DNA from: CAYRPN01 sp964426135
GTDB lineage: Bacteria > Planctomycetota > Phycisphaerae > Phycisphaerales > Phycisphaeraceae
Reading direction: 5' to 3'
Assembly: GCA_964426135.1 (NCBI GenBank)
Contig: CAYRPN010000040.1
Location: 1 to 43,704 of the forward strand
DNA length: 43,704 bases
The notes below the pieces were generated by a model that made no database searches, was not told where the DNA came from, and saw only the letters and a list, made by a program, of their open reading frames with translations. The position numbers and the translations under genes are program-made. How positions within the stretch are numbered: position 1 is the stretch's first letter; each line of letters starts with the position of its first letter. Shown one piece after another: positions 16,690 through 25,379 of this stretch.

Positions 16690-16866
16690 GCGGCGTTCCG
16701 GCCCCCTCTCCCTCCCAGGGAGAGGGCTGGGGTGAGGGTCGGGACGCACTCATTTTCAGGTGCTGTCAGCGCGCGACGAACGACGCAGCAAGCTGTTCGT
16801 CCCGACCCTCGTCCGGCCTCGTCCCCCGGTGGACTCGGCCACCCTCTCCCTGAGAGGGAGATGGAG
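16690..16866. repeat. Inverted pair of C-rich CCCTCTCCC hairpins
   Basis: Left unit: CCCTCTCCCTCCCAGGGAGAGGG followed by GGGTCGGGACG. Right unit: CGTCCCGACCCTC, later ACCCTCTCCCTGAGAGGGAGA. The two units are inverted about a unique core and each is itself a hairpin. It occupies most of the gap 16608-17033 between two minus-strand genes. Related units lie at 1-30, 29157-29176 and 34802-34900. Confidence 0.7.
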
Positions 16867-16976
16867 TCAAGCCCCGGGAAATGTGGCACACCCGACGCGA
16901 TCGTCGTCGAGCCACCGCGCGCCGGTCAGGCGCCAAACGATCCCGAAATGAAAAAAAACGATGAGGCAATCGAGGA

Positions 16977-17009
16977 ACAAAAACCCCCGCCTCACGGGAG
17001 GCAGGGGTT
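16977..17009 (-). terminator. Rho-independent terminator of the PEP-CTERM gene
   Basis: On the minus strand AACCCCTGCCTCC pairs with GAGGCGGGGGTT (one mismatch, 3-nt loop) followed by TTTGTT. It begins 25 bp after the stop codon at 17034, so it closes the large surface-protein gene as a single-gene unit. Confidence 0.85.
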
Positions 17010-17033
17010 GCGTTTCACAGGGAAAAAGCAAAC

Positions 17034-20000
17034 TCACCTCTCGCGGCGACGGCGGCGGAGCAGCCCCAGACCGCCCATCGCCAGCAGCGACAAGGTGGCC
17101 GGCTCGGGCACGCCGGTCTGGAAGTTGAGGAACAGCGTGTTGCCATTCTGGGACAGGAAGAAGAAGCCATCCTCGATCGGGTTGGCGAAACCAGCGGTGC
17201 CGTTGTTGGGCGTGAGCCGAATGATGAAGTCGCTGGGATCGAAACCGAGGATGCCGCCGTCAGCCGTGAGGATGGGGAACACGAAGTCATTCGCCAGGTT
17301 GAAGTTCAGCGCCAGGCCGCTGACATCGGGCAGGATGGAGGAGAGCGACCAGAGATTGATCTCTGCCTGCGTGAGACCCGTGAGATCGAGTGTGCCGGTG
17401 ATCTGGTGGAAGTCCCAGCCGACGCCCGGCGTGCTGGTGGCATTGTGAATCTGCCAGTTGTAATCCATGTTGCCGATCCAGATCTCATCACCGTTGAGAA
17501 CGCTGGCGCCGGGGCTGTTGCCGGGGGCAAGCGTGGCGTCGGTGAGGGTGAGCGTGGCGGCGTTGATGGTGCCGATGCCGGCGTAGGTGGTGCCGGCGCC
17601 GAAGGCGACCGTGGGGGCGGTGAGGGTGCTATTGACGGCCAGCGTTCCGCCGGTGACGACGACGCCCTGAGCGAAGTTGGCAACGCCGTTGAGCGTGAGT
17701 TTGCCGGCGCCGGTCTTGGTGAGCGAGTTGACGGACTGGGTGAAGAGGCCGGCGTTCCCCGCGCCGGTGGGGTTCAAGTCGATGAAAGTGGCGGCCGCCG
17801 AGGGGCGTGCGAACTCGAGGTCGAGGAAGGAGCCGCCGCCACCGGTGTCGTTCATGGCGAAGGCGAGCAGGTAGGTCTGGCCGGCGGTCACGGCCACCGG
17901 GGCGGCGGTCAGCGTGCCGCAGCAGCCGCGTTCGGCGAAGCGCTCGGCGGTGGAAAAGGCCCCGTCCTGGTTGATGTCGAGCCAGTAGCCGGCGTTGTCG
18001 TCGACGTTGCCGAGGTTGCGGAAAATCCAGCCGCCCGTCTCGTTGGGCGTGAAGTTCGTCGTCCACACGCCGGCGAAGTTGCCGGCGGGGCCGTTGATGT
18101 CGAAGCCGGCTTCCGTGTTAATGGTGGAGTCGTTGTGGTTGAGGTGACCGGTGAAGTAGTTCGTCACATCCGCCGCGGTGTTGATCACGGTCTGCACGGT
18201 GCCGCCGGACACGCCGCGGATGTCGTTGTTGTTCTGGGGCAGATCGTAGAGCCGCTGGCGGAAGGTGTTGCGGGTCGCGGCGACGGCGTTCTGCGAGATC
18301 GTGCCGTTGAGAACCACGTCACCGGCGCCGCTGACCTCCAGGCCGGAGTTGGCCAGGGTCACGTTCCCGTCGATGGAGAGCTGGCCGTCGATGGATTGCA
18401 GACCGGTGGTCAGGGCCGCCGCATTGGTCTGCGTCAGCGTTCCGCCGATGCGGTTGTTCCCCGCCTGGTTGATGATCGCGTTGGGGAGGGCGTTGGCGAG
18501 GGAGATGTTCTCGTTGCCCAGGTCGATGCCGCCGGTGGCGACCAGACGAGCGCCCGCGTTGATCGTGGTTCCGCCCGCTGCAGTACCCAAGGCGCCGCTG
18601 GCGGAGGCGATCAGGTCGCCGGCATTGATGGTCGTGACGCCAGCAAAGGTATTGGCGTTGTTGAGCTGGAGCACGCCGACGCCCGCCTTGGTGATGCCGC
18701 CGTTCTGGATGATGCTGTCGATGCGGGTATCCACGGCCGCGGTGCCGTTGTTGATGGTGAAAGTGCGGGTGCCGCCGTTGAGGTTGAGCACATCCGTACC
18801 CGCGTCGCCGATGACGCCGGTGCCGTTGCTGGCGGCCTCGAAATCCATGTTACCGTTGAGTACGACGTTGTTGCTGCTGACGGTGACGTTGCGGATGGAG
18901 AGCGTGGTGTTGACGGTGAGGTTGGTCGAGGTGAGCGTGCCGTAGTCCCAGTCGAGAATGTCCACAGCGGTACTTCCGCCCAGGACGTTAATGGCGACGT
19001 TCGAACCACCGGGGCCACCATTCATGTTGATGCGGCTGGTTCCGCCGGCGTCCGTGATATTGCCGGTGATGTTGATGATGCCGCGCTGAGCCTCGAATTG
19101 ACCGGTGTTGCCGGCGGTGCTGAGCGCGAGACTGGCCAGCGTGGTAGCGTTGGCGTTGGCTCCCAGTTCGACGCGAAGGACATCGGTGTTGCCGCCGGCG
19201 CCGACGGTGATGGCGGAGTTGGTGAAATTGGCAAGGTTGTTGAGGACGAGCACGCCGTCCTGGATGGTTGTGGTGCCCGAGTGGGTGTGATTCGCATTGG
19301 TGGTGACGGTTCCCAGTTGCAAGATCAGGTTGCCGGACCCGCTGAGGGCTTTGTTAAAGGCCAGTGTGTAGGTGTCACCGCCCACGCCGCCAGTGAGATC
19401 GCCGCCCAGGGTCAAGGTCTTGGCGGCAGGCAGATTGATGCCCGCGCCGCCGAGGGTGACCGTGACGGCACCGTTGCCGACGCCGGAATCGAGGTCGAGC
19501 CGCTTGGCATAAATCGTCGCGTTATCTTCGACCAGAATGTTGTTGTTGAATGTGACGTTGCCGGCGGTGCTGCCCAGAATGAGCCGGCTGTTGACGGTGG
19601 TACCCACAGGCGCTTCCAGTTCGATCGTCGCCGCTCCCAGCGGGTTGGTCGCGGCGGAACCCTGCACCAGCAGGCTGCCGCCCTGCACGTGATAAGTGAT
19701 GCCATCGGCATCGGCGGCGGCGGCGGTGTGGTCGAGGATCAGGTTGTTCACGCCCGTCTTGGTGATGTTCACACCCGAGAACCCGCCATCGAGCACCCGG
19801 CCCAGGCGAACATCAGACAGAACCGAGTTCTGCGGAGTGATCGTCAGGTTGCCCGCGCCGGTGAAGGTCGTGCTGTTGAAGGAATAGGTGGCGCCCGCAT
19901 TGGTCAGCGTGATGTTCGGATTGGCGGCCAGATCAGCCGTCAACTGCCCGTTCACCTGGACATTCAACAGGTTGGTCGAGGCAAGGGTGGTGCTGGCCGA

Positions 20001-20774
20001 GAGCGTGACGGTGTCGTTGATGACGGCGGCAGTCGCTTGTGGCCCGCTGAGAATCTGCACCGGGCCTGGCCGCGCCACCGGAATGATTTGCAGCGCTTCG
20101 GCTCCGACGGGGTCATAACGCAGAACCACGCCCGCGCCGCCGCCGCCTTCATATTGGGACACGACGATCTCGTGCGCACCGGCCGAGAGATTGATCGAAG
20201 CGGTGGTGCCGGGATCGCCTCCAAAGCCGCCATTCGCATTGCGGTTGACCACCTGCACGCCGTCGATCCAGACCACGCTGCCATCGTCGCTGTTGACGGA
20301 AATGGGGGTGTTGCCCGCTTCGAGAGCAGGCACGTTGAGCGTGCCGACCCACATCGTGCGATTATTGTCAGCTGGTGTGAAACCGACGCTGCCAAAGGCG
20401 CTGCCTCCGCTGTTGGGGAAGTTGACGTTGGAATAAGCGATGGTCGCGCCGAGGTTCGGCGCGGCAAGCGTGGCGGGCGTTGAATTGTTGACCACTGCCG
20501 TGAAGGTGGCGAAGTTGGTCACATCCAGATTGGTGTCGCGGTTGTTGAGGTTGATCGGCGCGAGATTGAAGAACCGTCCAGCCAGACCAGCGTTATTCGC
20601 CACGCCGACCTGATTGAACGTCCCGCCGTTCCATAAGGTGACAGCCTTCGCGTCGTGCGCGGACATCGTCGCCATCGCAGCGGCAACGATCGCGCTGAGG
20701 CGAAGCGTCATGCGTTTGAACTTGCGATTGGATGTGTTCTTTCCCGATTGGACCTGCGGAACCAGACAAGCCAT
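17034..20774 (-). CDS. Large PATR-repeat surface protein with PA14-like domains and PEP-CTERM anchor
   Basis: 1246 aa. ATG 20774 is chosen because AGGAG lies 7 bp before it. A basic leader precedes a signal peptide (about 22-44, ending AHDAKA). An N-terminal PA14-like domain (about 48-210: FTPADNNRTMWVG, VNSDDGSVVWIDGVQVV) is followed by a long Gly/Asn/Thr-rich stretch of beta-strand repeats of the autotransporter-associated (PATR) type (ITKAGVGVLQLNNANTF, TKTGAGKLTLNGVANF), with a second PA14-like segment (about 905-1030: TNFTPNETGGWIFRN, GYWLDINQDG). The C-terminus is a PEP-CTERM tag: VPEPATLSLLAMGGLGLL then RRRRRER. The tag is normally cleaved by an exosortase after secretion; none is encoded here. 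No autotransporter barrel is present. Likely an extracellular or cell-surface beta-solenoid adhesin or matrix protein. Confidence 0.9.
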   Translation of the reverse strand: MACLVPQVQSGKNTSNRKFKRMTLRLSAIVAAAMATMSAHDAKAVTLWNGGTFNQVGVANNAGLAGRFFNLAPINLNNRDTNLDVTNFATFTAVVNNSTPATLAAPNLGATIAYSNVNFPNSGGSAFGSVGFTPADNNRTMWVGTLNVPALEAGNTPISVNSDDGSVVWIDGVQVVNRNANGGFGGDPGTTASINLSAGAHEIVVSQYEGGGGAGVVLRYDPVGAEALQIIPVARPGPVQILSGPQATAAVINDTVTLSASTTLASTNLLNVQVNGQLTADLAANPNITLTNAGATYSFNSTTFTGAGNLTITPQNSVLSDVRLGRVLDGGFSGVNITKTGVNNLILDHTAAAADADGITYHVQGGSLLVQGSAATNPLGAATIELEAPVGTTVNSRLILGSTAGNVTFNNNILVEDNATIYAKRLDLDSGVGNGAVTVTLGGAGINLPAAKTLTLGGDLTGGVGGDTYTLAFNKALSGSGNLILQLGTVTTNANHTHSGTTTIQDGVLVLNNLANFTNSAITVGAGGNTDVLRVELGANANATTLASLALSTAGNTGQFEAQRGIINITGNITDAGGTSRINMNGGPGGSNVAINVLGGSTAVDILDWDYGTLTSTNLTVNTTLSIRNVTVSSNNVVLNGNMDFEAASNGTGVIGDAGTDVLNLNGGTRTFTINNGTAAVDTRIDSIIQNGGITKAGVGVLQLNNANTFAGVTTINAGDLIASASGALGTAAGGTTINAGARLVATGGIDLGNENISLANALPNAIINQAGNNRIGGTLTQTNAAALTTGLQSIDGQLSIDGNVTLANSGLEVSGAGDVVLNGTISQNAVAATRNTFRQRLYDLPQNNNDIRGVSGGTVQTVINTAADVTNYFTGHLNHNDSTINTEAGFDINGPAGNFAGVWTTNFTPNETGGWIFRNLGNVDDNAGYWLDINQDGAFSTAERFAERGCCGTLTAAPVAVTAGQTYLLAFAMNDTGGGGSFLDLEFARPSAAATFIDLNPTGAGNAGLFTQSVNSLTKTGAGKLTLNGVANFAQGVVVTGGTLAVNSTLTAPTVAFGAGTTYAGIGTINAATLTLTDATLAPGNSPGASVLNGDEIWIGNMDYNWQIHNATSTPGVGWDFHQITGTLDLTGLTQAEINLWSLSSILPDVSGLALNFNLANDFVFPILTADGGILGFDPSDFIIRLTPNNGTAGFANPIEDGFFFLSQNGNTLFLNFQTGVPEPATLSLLAMGGLGLLRRRRRER

Positions 20775-20997
20775 GTTCAATCTCCTGGTGGAAGGTGCCC
20801 AGACAAAAACCGATCTGGCCGCGCTCAAGCGGGCAGACATGCGTCGAAAGGAGAGGAACTTAGCCTGAAAGAAATGGCTGGGATGAACCCTCGTACCCTT
20901 CAATCGCGCTCGGATGGGAACGTAACACATCACTACAGACCTTGTCAAGCCCCTCTTGAACTGAGGTGCATTAACCAGGGCAAACGCATCTTATACC

Positions 20998-21257
20998 TCA
21001 CGCGGCCAACAACGACACGTTGTCGAATTCCTGGAATTTCAGGGTCATGAGCGAGGCCAGTGAATCGGCGTGGTCGGTCGGCAGGCGGTCGATCGTGTCC
21101 TCGATGGCGGTTCGGAAGGATTCGAAGGCGCAATGGTAGCGGCCATAGATGGCGCGGCGACGCAGGAATCGCCAGAGGCGTTCGATCAGAAGAGGCGTTC
21201 GATCAGATTCAGGTTCGGCGAGTACGAGGGCAAGAACAACAGCGTGATCGCATCGGC
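20998..21257 (-). pseudogene. IS630-family transposase remnant with a 17-bp internal duplication
   Basis: Translating the minus strand gives TLLFLPSYSPNLNLIERLF then a stop, and in a shifted frame LIERLWRFLRRRAIYGRYH, ending FQEFDNVSLLAA at the stop 20998-21000. This is the C-terminal DDE region of IS630-type transposases (PSYSPNLNLIERLW carries the last acidic residue). The words CTGATCGAACGCCTCT are duplicated in tandem, causing the frameshift. The 5' part is missing exactly where the REP-like element at 21258 begins. Dead. Confidence 0.8.
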
Positions 21258-21396
21258 GTAGGGTGCGTCAAGGCTCGGCGCGGACGCACCACGGGCCACG
21301 GCAAAGCACCCATTTCAACGTCCTTTCACCAAGAAAAATGCCCAAGGTCATCGCAGACGCAATGCGGTGCGTCCGCGCGGACTTGACGCACCCTAC
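21258..21396. repeat. Inverted pair of GTAG-foot REP-like hairpins (copy A)
   Basis: The left unit GTAGGGTGCGTCAAGGCTCG... pairs within itself (GGTGCGTC with GACGCACC). The right unit is an inverted relative ending in GACGCACCCTAC. Its first 38 nt differ at one position from the copy at 30448. It abuts the IS630 relic on one side and ends 12 bp from the stop codon of the small membrane protein. Confidence 0.85.
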
Positions 21397-21408
21397 AACG
21401 CTCATTCA

Positions 21409-21660
21409 TCAGAAGATCAAGACCAGCGACACGACAACGGCAACCCAGAACAGCATGCCGATCAAGATCACAGCCATGTGATGGAGGTGCCTCCGGCCCT
21501 CATCGAAATAGGTCATCGCGAAGCGCTGCTGTTTCGGTGGATCAAGCGGCGTTTGCAGCCGACCGAACGAAACCAAATGCACGATCAATTTTCCGGTCAG
21601 GAAACACACACCCTCAATGAGTGCTTTGCCCAGGATTTCGCCGACCAGTTGACCGGGCAT
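21409..21660 (-). CDS. Small membrane protein, unrecognised
   Basis: 83 aa, with a mixed N-terminal half (MPGQLVGEILGKALIEGVCF) and a strongly hydrophobic C-terminal helix (MAVILIGMLFWVAVVVSLVLIF, about 62-83). A GGAG sequence lies about 8 bp before the ATG. It follows rimO by 15 bp in the same direction, so it is likely co-transcribed. The stop codon is 12 bp from the REP-like pair, which may form the end of the transcript. Function unknown. Confidence 0.65.
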   Translation of the reverse strand: MPGQLVGEILGKALIEGVCFLTGKLIVHLVSFGRLQTPLDPPKQQRFAMTYFDEGRRHLHHMAVILIGMLFWVAVVVSLVLIF

Positions 21661-21675
21661 GATTGCGCTCCTCGA

Positions 21676-23295
21676 CTACGCCCGCATCACCGGCAGGCTC
21701 ACGCGGTTCTCGGCGTCTTCCAAAGGCTGGGCGATCAGGTCGTAGCCATCCGCATCGGTGATTCGGCAGCGCACCAGTTCGCCGGGCGACAGCTTCTGCC
21801 GCGACTGCACGTAGGTGACGCTGTCGATCTGCGGCGCCTGCTGATAGGTGCGACCCACATAAAGTTTGCCGCCTTTGCCGACGCCGGTCGTCGCCTTGCC
21901 GCGCGATTGTTTCACATCGTCGATGAGCACATCGAACTCGCCGCGGCCTGCTGAAATCTTTTCGTTCCGCGCGAACGCCACTTCCTGCTGCGCCAGCATC
22001 AGTTCTTTTACGCGCTCTTCCACGACCGAAGCATCCACCGCATCGCCCTTCGCATGCAGCGTGCCGGCCGGGGTTCCCGGCTCCGGCGAATAAGGGAACA
22101 CGCCCATCGCGTCGAAGCCGAAACCTTTCACAAAGTCCACGAGTTCGCGGTGTTCCGCATCGGTCTCGCCGGGATAACCGCTGATGAACGTGGTGCGAAT
22201 CGCCATGCCCGGCACGCGCGTGCGCAGCTTGTCGAGCAACGCTTCGATCAGCGCCCGGCTGGTGCGGCGCTTCATACGGTCGAGGATGCGATCGTTGATG
22301 TGCTGCAAGGGCATGTCGATGTATTTGAGCACGCGCGGCAACCGAGCGATCGCATCGATCATCGCGTCGGTGAAGCACGAGGGATACGCGTACATCAGGC
22401 GAATCCAGCCGCCGCCTGCTTCCGCCGCGGCTGCATCGAGCGCTTCGAGCATGCCCACGAGGCCCGGCGCGTAGCCGATGTCGGTGCCGAAGCTGGTCGT
22501 GTCCTGCCCGATGAGGTTCAGTTCAAACGCGCCGTCGGCAAACAGTTCGCGGGCCTCGGCGACGATGCGATCCACGGGCTTGCTCCGCATCTTGCCGCGG
22601 ATGGAAGGGATCGTGCAGAAGGCGCAGTTCTGATTGCAGCCTTCGCTGATGCGAAGGTAGGCGTAATGCCGGGGCGTCAGGCGAAGGCGGGCCGCGTCGG
22701 ATTCGAAATAGCCTGCATTGGCGGGATCGGCGGCGTCGAGGTGGCGCGCCTGTTTCGCCAGCGTGGCGTTGGTGGCGATGGAACTGAAGACGGGCAGATC
22801 GACGCCCACATCGTTCGTCGCCGGCGCGCTGCCGGTGACGGCTTCAACCACGCGATCGCGGTCGAACACGCCGATCATCGCATCGATGTCCGGGCACCAC
22901 TCCAGCATCTTGGCGCGGTGCCGCTGCACGAGGCAGCCGGCGACGACGATGCGCTGGCAGCTTCCCTTTTTCTTGAGCTTGGCCGCGCGATTGATCTCGT
23001 CGATCGATTCGATCTTGGACGCTTCGAGGAAGCCGCAGGTATTGATGACGATGGCGTCGGCGGTGGTTTCGTCGCTGACGGGAACCAAGCCATCTTCAGC
23101 GAGCAGGCCGAGCATCTTCTCGCTATCCACGAGATTCTTCGGGCAGCCGAGGCTGACGAAGGCGACGGTGCGCACTTGTTTTTCTCGGCGCTTGCCCTGG
23201 GGCTTGGAGCGGGCGTGCGAGTCGCGGGTTGTGGAGCGGGTGGTCAAGGTCGTCGCCGGATGGGTTGGGGGAAAGAAGGGCATTGTAGCCGACAC
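21676..23295 (-). CDS. rimO: Ribosomal protein S12 methylthiotransferase RimO
   Basis: 539 aa from ATG 23295. The UPF0004 domain has its three cluster cysteines at C51 (SLGCPKN), C87 (INTCGFLEASK) and C121 (VAGCLVQR). The radical-SAM motif is C220-NQN-C224-AF-C227, followed by LNLIGQDTTSFGTD, and a TRAM-like C-terminal domain ends the protein. LGCPKNLVDSE and the SEGCNQNCAFC context distinguish RimO from MiaB. It adds a methylthio group to Asp88 of ribosomal protein S12. The first 40 residues, rich in Thr/Pro/Arg, are unlike RimO; a GTG at VRTVAF (about 23175) or ATG 23283 may be the true start. The small membrane protein follows 15 bp downstream. Confidence 0.93.
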   Translation of the reverse strand: MSATMPFFPPTHPATTLTTRSTTRDSHARSKPQGKRREKQVRTVAFVSLGCPKNLVDSEKMLGLLAEDGLVPVSDETTADAIVINTCGFLEASKIESIDEINRAAKLKKKGSCQRIVVAGCLVQRHRAKMLEWCPDIDAMIGVFDRDRVVEAVTGSAPATNDVGVDLPVFSSIATNATLAKQARHLDAADPANAGYFESDAARLRLTPRHYAYLRISEGCNQNCAFCTIPSIRGKMRSKPVDRIVAEARELFADGAFELNLIGQDTTSFGTDIGYAPGLVGMLEALDAAAAEAGGGWIRLMYAYPSCFTDAMIDAIARLPRVLKYIDMPLQHINDRILDRMKRRTSRALIEALLDKLRTRVPGMAIRTTFISGYPGETDAEHRELVDFVKGFGFDAMGVFPYSPEPGTPAGTLHAKGDAVDASVVEERVKELMLAQQEVAFARNEKISAGRGEFDVLIDDVKQSRGKATTGVGKGGKLYVGRTYQQAPQIDSVTYVQSRQKLSPGELVRCRITDADGYDLIAQPLEDAENRVSLPVMRA

Positions 23296-23374
23296 CGTGA
23301 TGCCTTGTGGTCGAGATCGCGCCAGAATTCATGCAAGACTCGGTGGCGATGCTTTCGCGGCTATACTGCTCATC

Positions 23375-23614
23375 ATGGCGAGCGATCGAAACGAACTCCT
23401 GAAGCGCATCACCATCGAGGACGGCAAGTGCGGCGGTCGACCGTGCATCCGCGGGAAGCGCATGCGCGTGACGGACGTACTCGATCTTTTCGCCGCCGGC
23501 GCCACGACCGACGAAATCCTCCAGGATTATCCCTTTCTCGAACGTGACGACCTGCTCGCGGTCTTCGAATACGCGGCCCGGCAGACCGATCATCGCGTGC
23601 TCATGTCCGCATGA
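23375..23614 (+). CDS. DUF433 family antitoxin
   Basis: 79 aa with the DUF433 pattern: RITIEDGKCGGRPCIRGKRMRV, then VLDLFAAGATTDEILQDYPFLERDDLLAVFEYAA. DUF433 proteins carry a winged-helix-like DNA-binding fold and act as antitoxins paired with DUF5615 PIN-like toxins. The stop overlaps the toxin ATG (ATGA, 23611-23614), giving coupled translation. TATACT at 23351-23356 lies in a -10-like position 18 bp before the ATG, but no good -35 could be found. Confidence 0.9.
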   Translation: MASDRNELLKRITIEDGKCGGRPCIRGKRMRVTDVLDLFAAGATTDEILQDYPFLERDDLLAVFEYAARQTDHRVLMSA

Positions 23615-23940
23615 GATTCATCATCGACAACCAACTGCCGCCATCGCTGGCGGCGCGGCTCCGTGACCTGGGACACGACGCGGTCCACGTCGTGGACCTG
23701 GGGCTCGACGAGGCATGCGACCGAGCGATCTGGCAAGTTGCCTCCTCGCAAGGCGGTGTCGTGGTAAGCAAGGACGAGGATTTTCTGAGCCTGTCCATCG
23801 CCAACCCCGACGGACCCGCGTTCGTGTGGGTGCGGATGGGGAACTGCCGCGCGTCCGCGCTGCACGCGGCATTTGACGCTCGGATCGGCGATATCGTGCG
23901 GGAACTGACGGCGGGGCAACGAGTCGTTGAGATCAGGTAA
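23611..23940 (+). CDS. DUF5615 PIN-like toxin
   Basis: 109 aa. The N-terminus MRFIIDNQLPPSLAARL carries the first acidic residue of the PIN-like (Mut7-C) fold. VVVSKDEDFLSLS supplies the second acidic cluster, and the chain ends in a short helical tail. Members are presumed ribonucleases held in check by the DUF433 protein encoded just upstream, with which it shares a 4-bp ATGA overlap. The operon is short and self-contained. Intact as read. Confidence 0.88.
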   Translation: MRFIIDNQLPPSLAARLRDLGHDAVHVVDLGLDEACDRAIWQVASSQGGVVVSKDEDFLSLSIANPDGPAFVWVRMGNCRASALHAAFDARIGDIVRELTAGQRVVEIR

Positions 23941-23970
23941 TTGGACGCCGGTGGTTTCGCGGGCAGTTCT

Positions 23971-24017
23971 CCCGCTCTTCGAGCGGGCGCTAAACGGCGG
24001 GTGATCAACGGCGGCGC
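23971..24017. repeat. REP-like hairpin with GCGCTAAAC tail, plus second half unit
   Basis: CCCGCTC-TTC-GAGCGGG followed by CGCTAAAC, the inverted form of the GTTTAGC-foot family. A second GGCGCTAAACG lies at about 24013-24023. It occupies the gap after the toxin gene and before the oxidoreductase promoter region. Confidence 0.65.
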
Positions 24018-24028
24018 TAAACGCCGGA

Positions 24029-24055
24029 TTGAATCGTGCGCGGAACATCTACAAT
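24029..24055 (+). promoter_or_regulatory. Candidate promoter of the oxidoreductase gene
   Basis: TTGAAT (24029-24034) and TACAAT (24050-24055) with a 15-bp spacer, 36 bp before the start codon. The hexamers are good sigma-70 matches but the spacing is short, so the call is weak. Confidence 0.35.
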
Positions 24056-24091
24056 GATCGCCGGCGTTTTCCGCCACCCAAGGAGTACTCC

Positions 24092-25342
24092 ATGTCCACC
24101 GGTTCCACACGTCGCCAGTTCGTTGCTTCCTCCACGCTCGCCGCGGCTGGTGTCGCCACCGGCGGATTTACTGCCACCGCGCGAGGCTTTGCGAAAAATG
24201 AAACCGTCCGCATCGGCGTGATCGGCGCCGGCGGACGCGCCACCGGCCTGATGCAGAAGCTCCTGAACATGCCCGGCACCCAGGTCACCGCCATCTGCGA
24301 TGTCTTCGACCGCCACCGCGAACGCGCCAAGGGAATCGTCGCGGATCACAAGTCTTCACAGGGCAAAGCGCCCGCCACGTTCAAGTATCACGAGGATCTC
24401 CTCAAGTTGAAAGACGTCGATGCGGTGCTCATCGGCACGCCCGATCACTGGCACGCGCCGATCACCATTGCCGCGTGCGAGGCGGGCAAGGATGTGTACG
24501 TCGAGAAGCCGCTGACGCATTCGCTGGAGGAAGGCGCAGCGGTGATCGAGGCGCAGAACAAGCACAAGCGCACAGTGCAGGTGGGCACGCAGCAGCGCTC
24601 GATGCCGCACTTCAAGAAGGCGAAGGAAATGATCGCAGCGGGTGTGCTCGGCTCGATCCACAAGATCCACATGACCTGGAACCGCAACAGCACGCCGATC
24701 CGCAAGTACACGCCGGACTGGAAGGAAAGCGAAGTGGACTGGAAGCGGTTCCTGGGCAATGCGAAGGCGCAGCCGTTCGAGCCGTACCGCATGATCGGCA
24801 ACTGGCGGTGGTTCTGGGATTTCGGCGCGGGCATCCTCGGCGATCTGATGGTGCACTGGCAGGATTCGATCAACTATTTGCTCGATCTGCCCATGCCCAC
24901 CAGCGCGGTGACCGTCGGCGATTCCTACGCGGCGCAAGGCGTGTGGGAAACGCCCGACACGATCCAGACCATCCTCAACTATCCGGACCGCAAGTTGCAA
25001 GTGCATTTCGAAGGCACGTTCGTGAACCAGCACACCAAGGCGCACCTGGTCATGATGGGCACCGCGGCCACGATGTACCTCGACCGCGGCCACTGCATCA
25101 TCACGCCCGAGCCGCGCAGCAAGACGAAGGAAGAAAAATTCGGCGAAGGCACGGACCCCCTGGGCAGCGATTTCGACAAAGGCGTCGACAGCGATTCCAT
25201 GCACCTGTCCGACTGGCTGGCGGCGGTGCGCGAGCAGCGAAAGCCGATCTGCCCGGCGGAGAGCGGCGTGATGGCGGCGGCGGCGGCGCACCTGGGCAAC
25301 ATCGCGCTGCGCGAGAGCAAGGTGGCGGTTTGGAAGGCGTGA
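24092..25342 (+). CDS. Gfo/Idh/MocA family oxidoreductase, Tat-exported
   Basis: 416 aa. The Tat signal STRRQFVASSTLAAAGVATGG precedes the Rossmann motif VRIGVIGAGGRA at about 40-50. EKPLTHSL carries the conserved Lys of the EKP motif; GNWRWFWDFGAGILGDLMVHW follows the planctomycete exported type. Family members oxidise or reduce sugar or inositol hydroxyls with NAD(P); the substrate here is unknown, and some exported members are glycosidases. ATG 24092 has AAGGAG about 6 bp upstream. A near-identical scrap of its last 20 codons recurs at 25889-25956, beyond the next gene, a sign of past duplication. Confidence 0.92.
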   Translation: MSTGSTRRQFVASSTLAAAGVATGGFTATARGFAKNETVRIGVIGAGGRATGLMQKLLNMPGTQVTAICDVFDRHRERAKGIVADHKSSQGKAPATFKYHEDLLKLKDVDAVLIGTPDHWHAPITIAACEAGKDVYVEKPLTHSLEEGAAVIEAQNKHKRTVQVGTQQRSMPHFKKAKEMIAAGVLGSIHKIHMTWNRNSTPIRKYTPDWKESEVDWKRFLGNAKAQPFEPYRMIGNWRWFWDFGAGILGDLMVHWQDSINYLLDLPMPTSAVTVGDSYAAQGVWETPDTIQTILNYPDRKLQVHFEGTFVNQHTKAHLVMMGTAATMYLDRGHCIITPEPRSKTKEEKFGEGTDPLGSDFDKGVDSDSMHLSDWLAAVREQRKPICPAESGVMAAAAAHLGNIALRESKVAVWKA

Positions 25343-25379
25343 GATACAAACGAGGGGGACGTGAGACAAGGGTAGCGCA

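Noticed and set aside
17406..20483. Open frame of 1025 aa on the plus strand opposite the PEP-CTERM gene
   Set aside because: Gly/Val/Asp-rich shadow of the repeat-rich minus-strand gene; no start signal, no recognisable domain, and the minus-strand protein has clear signal peptide, domains and terminator.
22054..23547. Open frame of 497 aa antisense to rimO
   Set aside because: No motif and overlaps a clear RimO; it also runs through the DUF433 gene in another frame.
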